Source: Lysobacterales bacterium
Lineage (GTDB): Bacteria > Pseudomonadota > Gammaproteobacteria > Xanthomonadales > SZUA-36
Assembly: GCA_030637665.1 (NCBI GenBank)
Contig: DAOWGA010000187.1
Location: 1-14,497 of the forward strand
Direction: 5' to 3'
DNA length: 14,497 bases
Under the pieces are notes generated by a model. The model was not told the origin of the DNA. It did no database searches and saw only the letters and a program-made list of their open reading frames with translations. This document shows positions 1 to 11,011 of this stretch, piece by piece. Position 1 is the stretch's first letter. Every line of letters starts with the position of its first letter. Made by a program: the position numbers and the translations under genes.

Positions 1-47
1 ATCGAAATCAAGCGCTATAGGGGCGATAAGCTCATGTCGGCCTGTCC

Positions 48-154
48 GGGAGGTGGCTGGTGTCTACCTGCGGGACCGTCATTTGTCGGGAACAAATGAA
101 GAGCGAACAGGGATGTCTCGAGCGTGTCCTGCAGGTAGACACGCGGCACCTCCC
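48..154. repeat. Long imperfect inverted repeat (about 29-bp arms)
   Basis: The arms at 48-76 and 126-154 are reverse complements at 24 of 29 positions. They include a perfect 12-bp core, GTGTCTACCTGC at 60-71 against GCAGGTAGACAC at 131-142. A 49-nt loop separates them and contains its own 7-bp hairpin. The element lies in non-coding DNA beyond the end of the minus-strand operon, next to a REP palindrome. It could be a folded RNA 3' end, a small non-autonomous element or a protein-binding site. The sequence does not decide between these, and I see no clear target-site duplication. Confidence 0.7.
80..98. repeat. Small perfect hairpin nested in the long inverted repeat
   Basis: CATTTGT (80-86) and ACAAATG (92-98) form a perfect 7-bp stem around a 5-nt loop, CGGGA. 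It sits inside the loop of the larger inverted repeat at 48-154, so a transcript of either strand could fold as a stem on a stem. No U-run follows on either strand, so it is not a canonical intrinsic terminator. Confidence 0.6.
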
Positions 155-173
155 CTGGCACGGCTCATTTCAT

Positions 174-198
174 TTCGCGCGCATGGCGCGCTCCTACA
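174..198 (-). repeat. REP-type palindromic element
   Basis: GCGCGC (177-182), ATG loop, GCGCGC (186-191), flanked by TT on the left and TCCTACA on the right. Read on the minus strand it begins TGTAGGAGCGCGCC and ends GCGCGCGAA. This matches the REP family common in Pseudomonas and related gammaproteobacteria, with the GTAG tetranucleotide at the head and GCGAA at the tail. Such elements are non-autonomous and are thought to be spread by RAYT (TnpA-REP) Y1-HUH transposases encoded elsewhere; no such gene is in this window. Its position just past the last gene of an operon is typical. The assignment rests on recalled family resemblance and the palindrome. Confidence 0.7.
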
Positions 199-200
199 CA

Positions 201-219
201 AGGCGCGCATTGGGCGCCT
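201..219 (-). terminator. Possible 3'-end hairpin of the minus-strand operon
   Basis: AGGCGC (201-206) and GCGCCT (214-219) form a 6-bp GC-rich stem with a 7-nt loop. The hairpin lies about 50 nt beyond the stop of the last minus-strand gene and abuts the REP element. On the minus strand only CTTGTG follows, so there is no proper U-run. It may stabilise the mRNA 3' end or act with the neighbouring palindromes rather than terminate on its own. Confidence 0.3.
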
Positions 220-268
220 GTTGCATACAGCGTTGCTGGAATTTACAGTTATTGGGCCATGTCAAAGA

Positions 269-688
269 TCAAAATGGAAGCCAGCCTCTTTGCCAGGACA
301 GAACAGCAGCTGCGAGCAGTCCTCCCACAATCAACCACGGCAGGTAGCTTCGTCTTGGCCTGACGGCGATACCGGTGAGTACTTTCTGCGGTCTGAGCCC
401 GGGGGCCTGGAGCACCCAGCGGCAATTGGCGATCCGGATTTCATCGCCGCTGGCCAGGCTGGCCTGGTCCACGGCCTCGCCATTGAGCAGTGTCTCAGCA
501 TGAGAAGCCAGGTTTTTCAGCAACAGCGCGTCCTGTTCCCCGGTGATCTCCGCATGCCGGGGCTCAACGCCGTCGCTTTCAACACGGAGGTCGCAATCTT
601 CCGCACTGCCAATAACCGTTTTGGCACCCAGTGCAAAATCCTGGTTAATGACCGCACCGGACGCGCCTTTCAATCTATAAGTACCCAT
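269..688 (-). CDS. Small FHA-like protein with C-terminal membrane anchor
   Basis: Protein of 139 aa. Residues 1-100 read as a forkhead-associated (FHA) beta-sandwich: a VIG turn (25-27), a CDLRV strand (32-36), RHAEI (44-48) and LLNGEAV (67-73). A hydrophobic stretch at about 115-132 near the C-terminus (PWLIVGGLLAAAVLSW) suggests a tail-anchored protein with its FHA domain in the cytoplasm. FHA domains usually bind phosphothreonine, but the conserved GR is GS here (27-28) and the SRxxH-type motif reads VEPRH (41-45), so phosphopeptide binding is doubtful. I chose the ATG at 688, four bases after the truD stop, with AGAGG about 11 nt upstream. An in-frame ATG at 727 would add 13 residues overlapping truD. 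It is the last gene of the operon. Its role is unknown. Confidence 0.75.
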   Translation of the reverse strand: MGTYRLKGASGAVINQDFALGAKTVIGSAEDCDLRVESDGVEPRHAEITGEQDALLLKNLASHAETLLNGEAVDQASLASGDEIRIANCRWVLQAPGLRPQKVLTGIAVRPRRSYLPWLIVGGLLAAAVLSWQRGWLPF

Positions 689-692
689 TGAT

Positions 693-1742
693 TCAGGAAC
701 CTCTGATCTGTCCACTGCATGATACAAGTTCTTTTAGCAGGCTCGTCGCGTAGCCGCCTGCCGGAAGATCGAATTGCAGGATCAGTTGGTCTTCTTTCAA
801 TTCCCATTCCAGCTTGCCCGCTAACAGGCGCAGCGCGCGGCGGTCGGCCCGTACGCCAGCCTTTTTCAGTAATTCGACAACAGCAGATTCGGCTTCCAAT
901 GAAGCCAGCTCAAGCTCCGCCGCTCGCCGTTCCGGGCGCATTCCGCCGCTGCCGGGGAGCGGTCCTGTCGGGTGAATATCGAATTTATCACAACGTTGGG
1001 CCAGTGTGGGGTCAGGCATAGCGCAGGCAAACAGGGAATGGCTGCCATTCAGCATCGCTATCTCGCCATCCACAATCTGATTCCAGCTCTCGTCCTCAAC
1101 CCGCCGCGAAAGCAACTGATTGAACAGGAAACTTCGCACAGAGGAAATATAAATGCTGCGCTTCTTCCTGGACAACTTCCCACCCTGTTCGAGCCATCGG
1201 ATGCCGCGCTCGACATTGCCACCATTAAAACCGAAACGTTGCGGACCAAAATAATTCGGGACTCCACGCGACTTCACGGCGACGAGGCGCTTTTCCAGCT
1301 CTGCGATATTTCCCTCGAGCTTACGCACCACGATCCTGAACCGGTTTCCTTTCAAAGCGCCCCGCTTCAACTTCCTTGAATGATTATGAGCCTGGATGAT
1401 TGCCACGTCCGGGATGTTCCAGGATTTCCAGTCCGGATTTCGGGCTTCCTGCAAGGACACCGAGAACCACTGGGATGTCACGCCATGGCGGTCCTTCATT
1501 CCGGCAAAACCCACATCGCGCAGAGCTGCTCCCGAGGCTGCCGACAGTTGCTCTGCCACCCAGTTGGTATTGGCGCTGCGCTTTTCCAGCTCCAGCCACA
1601 AGTGGCCTCCTTCACCTGAAGGATCGACCAGGGGTATTTCCTGCACACGGAAGTCTTCCAATTGCTCACGGATAACACCGGCCACTTCCGGATCGCCAAG
1701 GCAGCAGCGCCACCCCGGCAGTGCATGGCTGCTTCCGGTCAT
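693..1742 (-). CDS. truD: tRNA pseudouridine(13) synthase TruD
   Basis: A 349-aa protein, the same length as E. coli TruD. It isomerises U13 of certain tRNAs (tRNA-Glu in E. coli) to pseudouridine in the cytoplasm. The N-terminal EDFRVQEIP (29-37), the signature [15 protein letters not shown] (78-92) with the catalytic aspartate at Asp84, and the later [13 protein letters not shown] segment are diagnostic of the family. The ATG overlaps the ispF stop by 4 nt (ATGA), which implies translational coupling. In many gammaproteobacteria surE and pcm follow truD; here the FHA-like gene does. Complete, with no anomaly seen. Confidence 0.96.
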   Translation of the reverse strand: MTGSSHALPGWRCCLGDPEVAGVIREQLEDFRVQEIPLVDPSGEGGHLWLELEKRSANTNWVAEQLSAASGAALRDVGFAGMKDRHGVTSQWFSVSLQEARNPDWKSWNIPDVAIIQAHNHSRKLKRGALKGNRFRIVVRKLEGNIAELEKRLVAVKSRGVPNYFGPQRFGFNGGNVERGIRWLEQGGKLSRKKRSIYISSVRSFLFNQLLSRRVEDESWNQIVDGEIAMLNGSHSLFACAMPDPTLAQRCDKFDIHPTGPLPGSGGMRPERRAAELELASLEAESAVVELLKKAGVRADRRALRLLAGKLEWELKEDQLILQFDLPAGGYATSLLKELVSCSGQIRGS

Positions 1743-2221
1743 TCCGTAGCCTGAACCAGGACAACGGCCAGCGCGGCGATACCCTCTCCCCTGCCGCAGA
1801 AACCCAGTTTCTCAGTTGTTGTGGCTTTGACCGATATAAGGCTGACCGGAACCTTGAGAATGCCGGCCAGTACTTCGCGCATAGCCGCGACATGGGGGTT
1901 GATCCGGGGCAATTCACAGGCGATCGTCAGGTCCAGGTTAACCAGGCGCCAGCCGCGATCTGTCAGCATTTGGCACACTTCTGTAAGCAAACACGCACTG
2001 TCGGCATCACGCCATTGTTCATCGCCCGGCGGAAAGTGTTGCCCGATATCACCCAGGGCAACGGAGCCGAGCATGGCATCACATAATGCATGAATCGCCA
2101 CATCACCATCGGAGTGCGCGAGCAGCCCCTGGTCATGGGCTATGCGGACTCCGCCCAGAATGACATGATCCCCGTCGCCGAAGGCGTGCACATCCAGGCC
2201 TTGTCCTATCCGGTATGACAT
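1739..2221 (-). CDS. ispF: 2-C-methyl-D-erythritol 2,4-cyclodiphosphate synthase IspF
   Basis: A 160-aa enzyme of the MEP pathway of isoprenoid synthesis. It cyclises CDP-methylerythritol 2-phosphate to MEcPP with release of CMP and works as a homotrimer. The N-terminal GQGLDVHAF carries the metal ligands Asp10 and His12; [14 protein letters not shown] supplies the third, His44 by family pattern. The C-terminal [18 protein letters not shown] motif is characteristic. An in-frame ATG lies upstream at 2362, but the family begins close to [10 protein letters not shown], so I use the ATG at 2221, four bases after the ispD stop. IspD and IspF are separate proteins, not the IspDF fusion of alpha- and epsilonproteobacteria. 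Confidence 0.96.
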   Translation of the reverse strand: MSYRIGQGLDVHAFGDGDHVILGGVRIAHDQGLLAHSDGDVAIHALCDAMLGSVALGDIGQHFPPGDEQWRDADSACLLTEVCQMLTDRGWRLVNLDLTIACELPRINPHVAAMREVLAGILKVPVSLISVKATTTEKLGFCGRGEGIAALAVVLVQATE

Positions 2222-2225
2222 GGCT

Positions 2226-2939
2226 TCACTCTGTGACAGACTGCCTCTGCAGTATGAACTCCGCCAGTGACATATCCTCGGACCCGGTGATCTTGATATT
2301 GGTAGCCACCCCTTGCACCAGCAGTGGATGAACGCCGGCTGCTTCCATCGCGGCTGCTTCATCTGTGGGATGCAGGCCCCGGGACAGCGCCGACCCGAGG
2401 TTTGCGGCCAATTGGTCGATCGGGAAAAGCTGCGGCGTCTGCGCTGACCAGTAGCGTGACCGATCAGCGGTCCGCTCGATATAGCCGTTTTGGTCAGCGA
2501 CTTTCAGCGTGTCGTTGACCGGAAAGGCAAGAATTGCGCCAGTCTCACAGGCCAGTCCGAGTTCAAGAAGATCGTTGAGGGAGGAAGCGGACAGACATGG
2601 CCGTGCCGCATCGTGCACCAGTACCCAATCACAATCCGGGTTGATTTCCATAATGAAACGGAGGCCGTTCATTACCGTCAGGGCGCGTGTTTCTCCGCCT
2701 GCGACCGTGGTCACTTGCGGGTAAACGGGGCGGATCAAGTCATCATAAACGCCATCGTCAGGCGCCAGTGCAACCGTCACATGCGTAACAGCCGGATGCT
2801 TTTGTACAGCTTCTATGCTGTGCGACATCACGGGCTGGCCGAGCAGATGTGTGTACTGCTTGAGCATGGTACCGCCAAAGCGGACGCTCTGACCGGCAGC
2901 CGGAATCAGTGCATGTACCCGAGGCTCGTTCACCATCAT
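2226..2939 (-). CDS. ispD: 2-C-methyl-D-erythritol 4-phosphate cytidylyltransferase IspD
   Basis: A 237-aa nucleotidyltransferase that joins MEP to CTP to give CDP-methylerythritol and pyrophosphate. The glycine-rich [13 protein letters not shown] (10-22) and the following MLKQY place Arg20 and Lys27 at the same numbers as the catalytic residues of E. coli Isp[13 protein letters not shown] is the second substrate-binding signature, and [14 protein letters not shown] near the C-terminus is also typical. Two ATGs in tandem (2939 and 2936) could start the protein; upstream there is only a weak GTGAG. It needs CTP, the product of PyrG encoded at the head of the same operon, and is followed directly by ispF. 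Confidence 0.96.
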   Translation of the reverse strand: MMVNEPRVHALIPAAGQSVRFGGTMLKQYTHLLGQPVMSHSIEAVQKHPAVTHVTVALAPDDGVYDDLIRPVYPQVTTVAGGETRALTVMNGLRFIMEINPDCDWVLVHDAARPCLSASSLNDLLELGLACETGAILAFPVNDTLKVADQNGYIERTADRSRYWSAQTPQLFPIDQLAANLGSALSRGLHPTDEAAAMEAAGVHPLLVQGVATNIKITGSEDMSLAEFILQRQSVTE

Positions 2940-2969
2940 TTACTCACAAATTCGACACCTGATATTAAC

Positions 2970-3269
2970 CTACTCGGTGTCATCCGGTTTGATTTTCTGT
3001 CCGGGAACAACCTGGTAGAACTCTTCGTTCTCCTTGATCAGGCCCAATTCGCTGCGTGCCCTTTCTTCAACGGCCTCCAGGCCCTGGCGCAGATCCTCGA
3101 CTTCAGCCTGCAATTCCCGGTTGCGCTGGGCCAGAGATTCGTTCTCCAGGGATTGCTCTTCCACTCTCTGTTCCAGCCGTCGCACGTCCCTGAAGCCCCC
3201 TTCTCCAAACCACATTTTCATTTGCAGCAGGATCAGAACGAGTAACAGTATGGCCAGCAGGACGCGCAT
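2970..3269 (-). CDS. ftsB: Cell division protein FtsB
   Basis: A 99-aa bitopic inner-membrane protein of the FtsQLB divisome complex, which links early and late division proteins and helps activate FtsWI septal peptidoglycan synthesis. The order seen is a very short N-terminus, one transmembrane helix (about residues 3-20, rich in Leu and Ile), then a coiled coil with Glu/Leu heptads (about 28-70), then the family hallmark ERARSELGLIKENEEFYQVV. Length is close to E. coli FtsB (103 aa). It starts 9 nt after the eno stop. The eno-ftsB-ispD arrangement is conserved among gammaproteobacteria and supports the call. Confidence 0.95.
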   Translation of the reverse strand: MRVLLAILLLVLILLQMKMWFGEGGFRDVRRLEQRVEEQSLENESLAQRNRELQAEVEDLRQGLEAVEERARSELGLIKENEEFYQVVPGQKIKPDDTE

Positions 3270-3278
3270 CTGCCGATA

Positions 3279-7251
<3,973 letters not shown>

Positions 7252-7262
7252 CTAAAAAAATC

Positions 7263-7290
7263 TCGATTCATCACATCATTCCGTTACAAT
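7263..7290 (+). promoter_or_regulatory. Possible promoter for the plus-strand gene group
   Basis: TACAAT at 7285-7290 matches the -10 consensus at 5 of 6 positions. The best -35 is weak: TCGATT at 7263-7268, 3 of 6, spacing 16. The start would be near 7297, giving a leader of about 40 nt to the ATG at 7337. It would drive the small beta-barrel gene and parE, which is only 2 nt beyond it. Confidence 0.35.
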
Positions 7291-7336
7291 CGGCTGTTTG
7301 GTTCCATCCGGAATTGGCAAGGAAATTTTACAAAAA

Positions 7337-7897
7337 ATGATTCACAAAACAGGATCCCGTTTTCGGGGAGCCTTTCAGGCGCCAGGTGCAGTGATGCATA
7401 TCTGTGGCCTGCTCGCCTTCTTGATGGTTTGCACCGGCCCGTGCCTGGCGCAGGATGATGCAGGCAATATAAACAGTGACCAGTCCAGTGGCTGGGAAAT
7501 TGACGAGTGGTATATTTTCACGTCGCTTTATACCAAGCACTTTGACCCTGATCCAGATCATGTCAATAATCAGAAAGCACTCGGAATTGAGACCCGGATG
7601 AAGAATAACTGGGTGATTGGGGTGGCTGCATTCGATAATTCATTTGGTCAGAACTCCCAATACCTGTACACAGGTTACATGTGGGATCTGTTCGGTTCCG
7701 AGCTGTGGTATTTCAAACTCACCGGCGGGTTGCTGCACGGCTACAAGGAACCGCACGAAGACAAGATCCCGCTCAACGGCCTTGGCATAGCGCCCGCGAT
7801 CTTGCCGACCCTTGGTTTTCAATACAAGTTTTTTGTTACAGAATTCAACCTGGCGGGCATCGCCGCCCTTACCATTACGGCGGGAATTGCATTCTGA
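7337..7897 (+). CDS. Secreted or outer-membrane beta-barrel protein, distantly PagP-like
   Basis: A 186-aa protein I cannot name with certainty. It has an N-terminal signal: Lys4, Arg8 and Arg10, then a hydrophobic core, with likely cleavage after ALA-type GPCLA (Ala38). The mature part alternates aromatic and polar residues and ends in Phe, as outer-membrane barrels do. Ordered segments LYTKHF, AFDNSFGQ, YTGYMW, LLHGY and IPLNGLGIAP resemble by eye the order in lipid A palmitoyltransferase PagP. His68 and Ser102 could match the PagP His33 and Ser77, but Asn101 replaces Asp76. The ATG at 7337 keeps the basic signal n-region; its AAGGA is 13 nt upstream. Starts at 7298 (TTG) or 7394 (ATG, with AGGTG 4 nt upstream but no basic n-region) are alternatives. 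It is 2 nt from parE. Confidence 0.7.
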   Translation: MIHKTGSRFRGAFQAPGAVMHICGLLAFLMVCTGPCLAQDDAGNINSDQSSGWEIDEWYIFTSLYTKHFDPDPDHVNNQKALGIETRMKNNWVIGVAAFDNSFGQNSQYLYTGYMWDLFGSELWYFKLTGGLLHGYKEPHEDKIPLNGLGIAPAILPTLGFQYKFFVTEFNLAGIAALTITAGIAF

Positions 7898-7899
7898 CC

Positions 7900-9783
7900 A
7901 TGAGCAGCAAGTACCAGGCAAGCGACATCGAGGTCCTGACGGGGTTGGAACCGGTCAAGCGCCGGCCGGGTATGTATACCGACACCACGCGGCCCAATCA
8001 TCTTGCCACGGAGGTTATCGACAATAGCGTGGATGAAGCGCTGGCCGGCTTTGCCAGACAAATCGTGGTCACAGCATACGAAGATGGTTCGGTGGAAGTC
8101 AGTGACGACGGTCGCGGCATGCCGGTCGACATCCACCCCGAACAGGGCATCCCCGGCGTGGAATTGATCCTGTGCAAGTTGCATGCCGGCGGCAAGTTCT
8201 CGGATAAGAACTATCAGTTTGCCGGTGGCCTCCACGGCGTGGGCGTTTCCGTTGTGAACGCGCTCTCAACCAGGCTTGAAGTATGGATCAAGCGCGACGG
8301 ACAGGAACATCACATGTCCTTCGCCGATGGCGATAAGACCAGGGATCGGGAACTGGTTGGCAACGTAGGCCAGCGTAATTCAGGTACCCGGATCCGGTTC
8401 TGGCCGAATCCATCGTATTTTGATTCACCCAATTTTTCCTTGAAACGCTTACGCCACCTGTTGCGGGCCAAGGCCGTTCTTTGCCCCGGCCTCACCGTCA
8501 GCCTGACTGATGACAAGACCGGGGAAAAAGAAGAGTGGTGTTACCAGGAAGGCCTGGTTGACTATCTGAAATCAGAACTCGAGGAATACAACTGCCTCCC
8601 TGTCGAGCCATTTAACGGTCTGCTAAAAGGCACCGACTCCGAGGCCAGCTGGGCAATTTGCTGGTTGCCTGACGGTGGCCAGATGCAGGAAAGCTACGTC
8701 AATCTGATCCCGACCACCCAGGGTGGAACGCATGTCAACGGTTTGCGCACCGGCCTGGTAGATGCGCTGCGCGAATTTTGTGAGCATCACAACCTGCTGC
8801 CGCGCGGCCTGCGACTGACGCCAGACGACATCTGGGAAAAAATTGGTTTCATCCTTTCCGTGAAACTGGCTGATCCCCAGTTCAGCGGACAGACCAAGGA
8901 GCGGCTTTCTTCCAGGGCCTGCGCACCTTTTGTTTCCGGCATCATCAAAGATACATTCAGCCTGTGGCTGAACCAGAACGTCAGCGAAGGCGAAGCCATC
9001 GCCCAACTGGCCATCACCAATGCGCACAAGCGGATGAAGTCAGCGCGCAAGGTTGTGCGCAAGAAAGTAACTCAGGGCCCTGCCCTACCCGGGAAACTGG
9101 CTGACTGCACGTCGCAGGATCTTTCCTGGACCGAATTGTTCCTGGTCGAAGGCGACTCGGCCGGCGGCTCCGCCAAGCAGGCCCGCAACCGCGAATTCCA
9201 GGCCATCCTCCCACTCAGGGGTAAAATCCTGAACACCTGGGAAGTGGATTCGGATTCCGTGCTCAGCAACCAGGAAGTTCATGATATCTCCGTTGCCATT
9301 GGTGTCGACCCGGGTTCAAGCCAGATTTCCGGACTGCGCTACGGCAAGGTCATCATTCTGGCCGATGCAGATTCGGACGGCCTGCATATCGCTACTCTGC
9401 TTGCAGCACTGTTCCTGAAGCATTTTTCCGCCCTGGTCGAAACCGGTCATATTTTCGTCGCCATGCCGCCCCTGTTCCGAATCGACGTGGGCAAAGAAAT
9501 GTTTTACGCCCTCGATGACGATGAACGCAAGGGTATCCATGAACGCATCGCGGCCGAGAAAAAGCGTGGCAAGGTCTCCGAAACCCGCTTCAAAGGCCTG
9601 GGGGAAATGAACCCGCTGCAACTGCGCGAAAGCACCATCGACCCGGATACCAGGCGCCTGGTGCAACTCACAGTGGAAAGCCATGCGGCAACCAACAGAG
9701 TCATGGATATGCTGTTATCCAAAAAACGGGCTTCCGACCGCAAGGCGTGGCTGGAAGACAAAGGCAACCTGGCGACCATTTAA
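7900..9783 (+). CDS. parE: DNA topoisomerase IV subunit B (ParE)
   Basis: A 627-aa ATPase subunit (E. coli 630) that with ParC decatenates sister chromosomes. The GHKL ATPase domain shows EVIDNSVDEALAG with catalytic Glu38 and Mg-binding Asn42, then SDDGRGMPVDIHPEQGIPG and GGLHGVGVSVVNALS. The transducer has QTKERLSSR. The TOPRIM domain has LVEGDSAGGSAKQ (about residue 416) and DADSDGLHIATLLAALFLKHF, which separates ParE from GyrB (usually DADVDG). The frame continues upstream to 7681, but the family begins at MSSKYQASDIEVL, so the ATG at 7900 is chosen, 2 nt after the previous stop. No strong Shine-Dalgarno is evident, suggesting coupling. The TAA shares its last A with the next ATG. Confidence 0.97.
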   Translation: MSSKYQASDIEVLTGLEPVKRRPGMYTDTTRPNHLATEVIDNSVDEALAGFARQIVVTAYEDGSVEVSDDGRGMPVDIHPEQGIPGVELILCKLHAGGKFSDKNYQFAGGLHGVGVSVVNALSTRLEVWIKRDGQEHHMSFADGDKTRDRELVGNVGQRNSGTRIRFWPNPSYFDSPNFSLKRLRHLLRAKAVLCPGLTVSLTDDKTGEKEEWCYQEGLVDYLKSELEEYNCLPVEPFNGLLKGTDSEASWAICWLPDGGQMQESYVNLIPTTQGGTHVNGLRTGLVDALREFCEHHNLLPRGLRLTPDDIWEKIGFILSVKLADPQFSGQTKERLSSRACAPFVSGIIKDTFSLWLNQNVSEGEAIAQLAITNAHKRMKSARKVVRKKVTQGPALPGKLADCTSQDLSWTELFLVEGDSAGGSAKQARNREFQAILPLRGKILNTWEVDSDSVLSNQEVHDISVAIGVDPGSSQISGLRYGKVIILADADSDGLHIATLLAALFLKHFSALVETGHIFVAMPPLFRIDVGKEMFYALDDDERKGIHERIAAEKKRGKVSETRFKGLGEMNPLQLRESTIDPDTRRLVQLTVESHAATNRVMDMLLSKKRASDRKAWLEDKGNLATI

Positions 9784-10955
9784 TGCCGGGAAGCCAAATC
9801 ACACTGTTGATGAAGGGCTTCCGTCCCTTTTTCCTCGGGGCCACCATCCTGGCGGTGCTGAGCATGGTCCTGTGGATGGCCGTTTACGTGTTCCATCTGC
9901 CCATCGACGTATCCGGTATCTCTATTTTCCAGTGGCATGCCCACGAAATGATTTTTGGTTATGCCGTGGCCGTCATCGCTGGTTTCCTGCTCACTGCCGC
10001 CCCCAACTGGACCGGCGAAAAAACCGTGACGGGAACGGGTTTGGGCCTGCTTTTCGCCATCTGGATTCTTGCCAGGGTTTTGATGCTCGGTGGCACGCGT
10101 TTTTTGATCTACGCTGCTATCGCAGACCTGCTGTTCATGCTCGGCCTCGGCATTGCTGTAGCCAGGCCGATTCTGAAGGTACGCCAGAAGCGGCAGGCCC
10201 CGGTTCTGCTCATTATCAGCTTGTTGACAGCGGCCAATCTGCTGTTCTACCTGGGCGCCGCGGGCCACATGGAGCATGGCGCTCACCTGGGTGTTTATGG
10301 TGGTTTGTACCTGATCCTGGGCATGGTCCTGTTCATGGGCCGCAGGGTGATCCCCTTCTTCACGCAAAAAGGCGTGGGTTACCCGGTGGAACTAAAAAAC
10401 GCCCGCTGGAATGACATTGCGACTTTTATCCTGTATCCCGGATTCCTGCTCAGCGAAGTGTTTTTCCAGTTCCATTTTGTGGGCGCCCTTTTCGCCGCGG
10501 GCCTGTTCATATTGAATTCGCTGCGCGTAAACGACTGGCACACGCTGGGTATCTGGCAGAAACCGCTGCTTTGGGGCCTTTTTGCAGCCTTCCTCATGAT
10601 CAATCTGGGCTTCCTGCTGCGTGCAATGATGGCCGTCACGTCCATTCCCGATTTCCTCCCCATACATGCATTTGCGGTGGGCGGTATCGGAATCATTACG
10701 ATCAGCATGATGGCCCGCGTCACGCTGGGCCACACCGGCAGAAACGTCCACCAGGCCCCGCCGGTCATGACCTTGTTACTGGTCAGTATGGTCCTGACCG
10801 CAACCGTTCGAATTTTCCTGCCGTTACTGGACCCCGGCCACTACCGGCTCTGGATAGCCACCTCCGGATTCATGTGGATCATCAGCTTCAGTTTGTTTGC
10901 TGCTGTTTTCATACCCTTGCTCATAAACCCCAGGGTCGACGACAAACATGGGTGA
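9783..10955 (+). CDS. nnrS: NnrS family heme/copper membrane protein
   Basis: A 390-aa polytopic inner-membrane protein with roughly twelve hydrophobic segments. Family signatures are GFRPFFLGA near the N-terminus, WHAHEMIFGYAVAVIAGFLL followed by TAAPNWTG, GRRVIPFFT mid-protein, and HAFAVGGIGIITISMMARVTLGHTGR near the C-terminus. The conserved histidines are candidate metal ligands. NnrS proteins are linked to nitric oxide stress tolerance and denitrification regulons and bind heme and copper in the characterised case; the precise activity is not settled. No denitrification gene or recognisable NO regulator site is in this window. I chose the ATG at 9783, which overlaps the parE stop as TAATG. 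The ATG at 9810 (MKGFRPFF) is a possible shorter start. Confidence 0.9.
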   Translation: MPGSQITLLMKGFRPFFLGATILAVLSMVLWMAVYVFHLPIDVSGISIFQWHAHEMIFGYAVAVIAGFLLTAAPNWTGEKTVTGTGLGLLFAIWILARVLMLGGTRFLIYAAIADLLFMLGLGIAVARPILKVRQKRQAPVLLIISLLTAANLLFYLGAAGHMEHGAHLGVYGGLYLILGMVLFMGRRVIPFFTQKGVGYPVELKNARWNDIATFILYPGFLLSEVFFQFHFVGALFAAGLFILNSLRVNDWHTLGIWQKPLLWGLFAAFLMINLGFLLRAMMAVTSIPDFLPIHAFAVGGIGIITISMMARVTLGHTGRNVHQAPPVMTLLLVSMVLTATVRIFLPLLDPGHYRLWIATSGFMWIISFSLFAAVFIPLLINPRVDDKHG

Positions 10956-11011
10956 GAAAAAATGGCTGTGTGCTGAAGTGATAAACCGACTAAAGCAGAA
11001 AGAGGTATGAA

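Noticed and set aside
1..99. Plus-strand frame open from the window edge to a TGA at 97-99, possibly the end of a truncated gene
   Set aside because: The 32 codons show no recognisable motif, and the last third overlaps the inverted repeat, so there is not enough to call a gene end.
53..691. Long plus-strand open frame opposite the FHA gene
   Set aside because: It has no recognisable domain, no signal peptide or plausible start, and is explained as the antisense frame of the FHA-like gene, whose domain pattern is real.
2490..3245. 251-residue plus-strand open frame across ispD and ftsB
   Set aside because: It runs antisense through two well-conserved genes, crosses their boundary, and its translation resembles no protein I know.
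10956..11011. Promoter or terminator between nnrS and the KAS gene
   Set aside because: I looked for -35/-10 pairs and stem-loops with U-runs and found none convincing; only the ribosome-binding site is clear.
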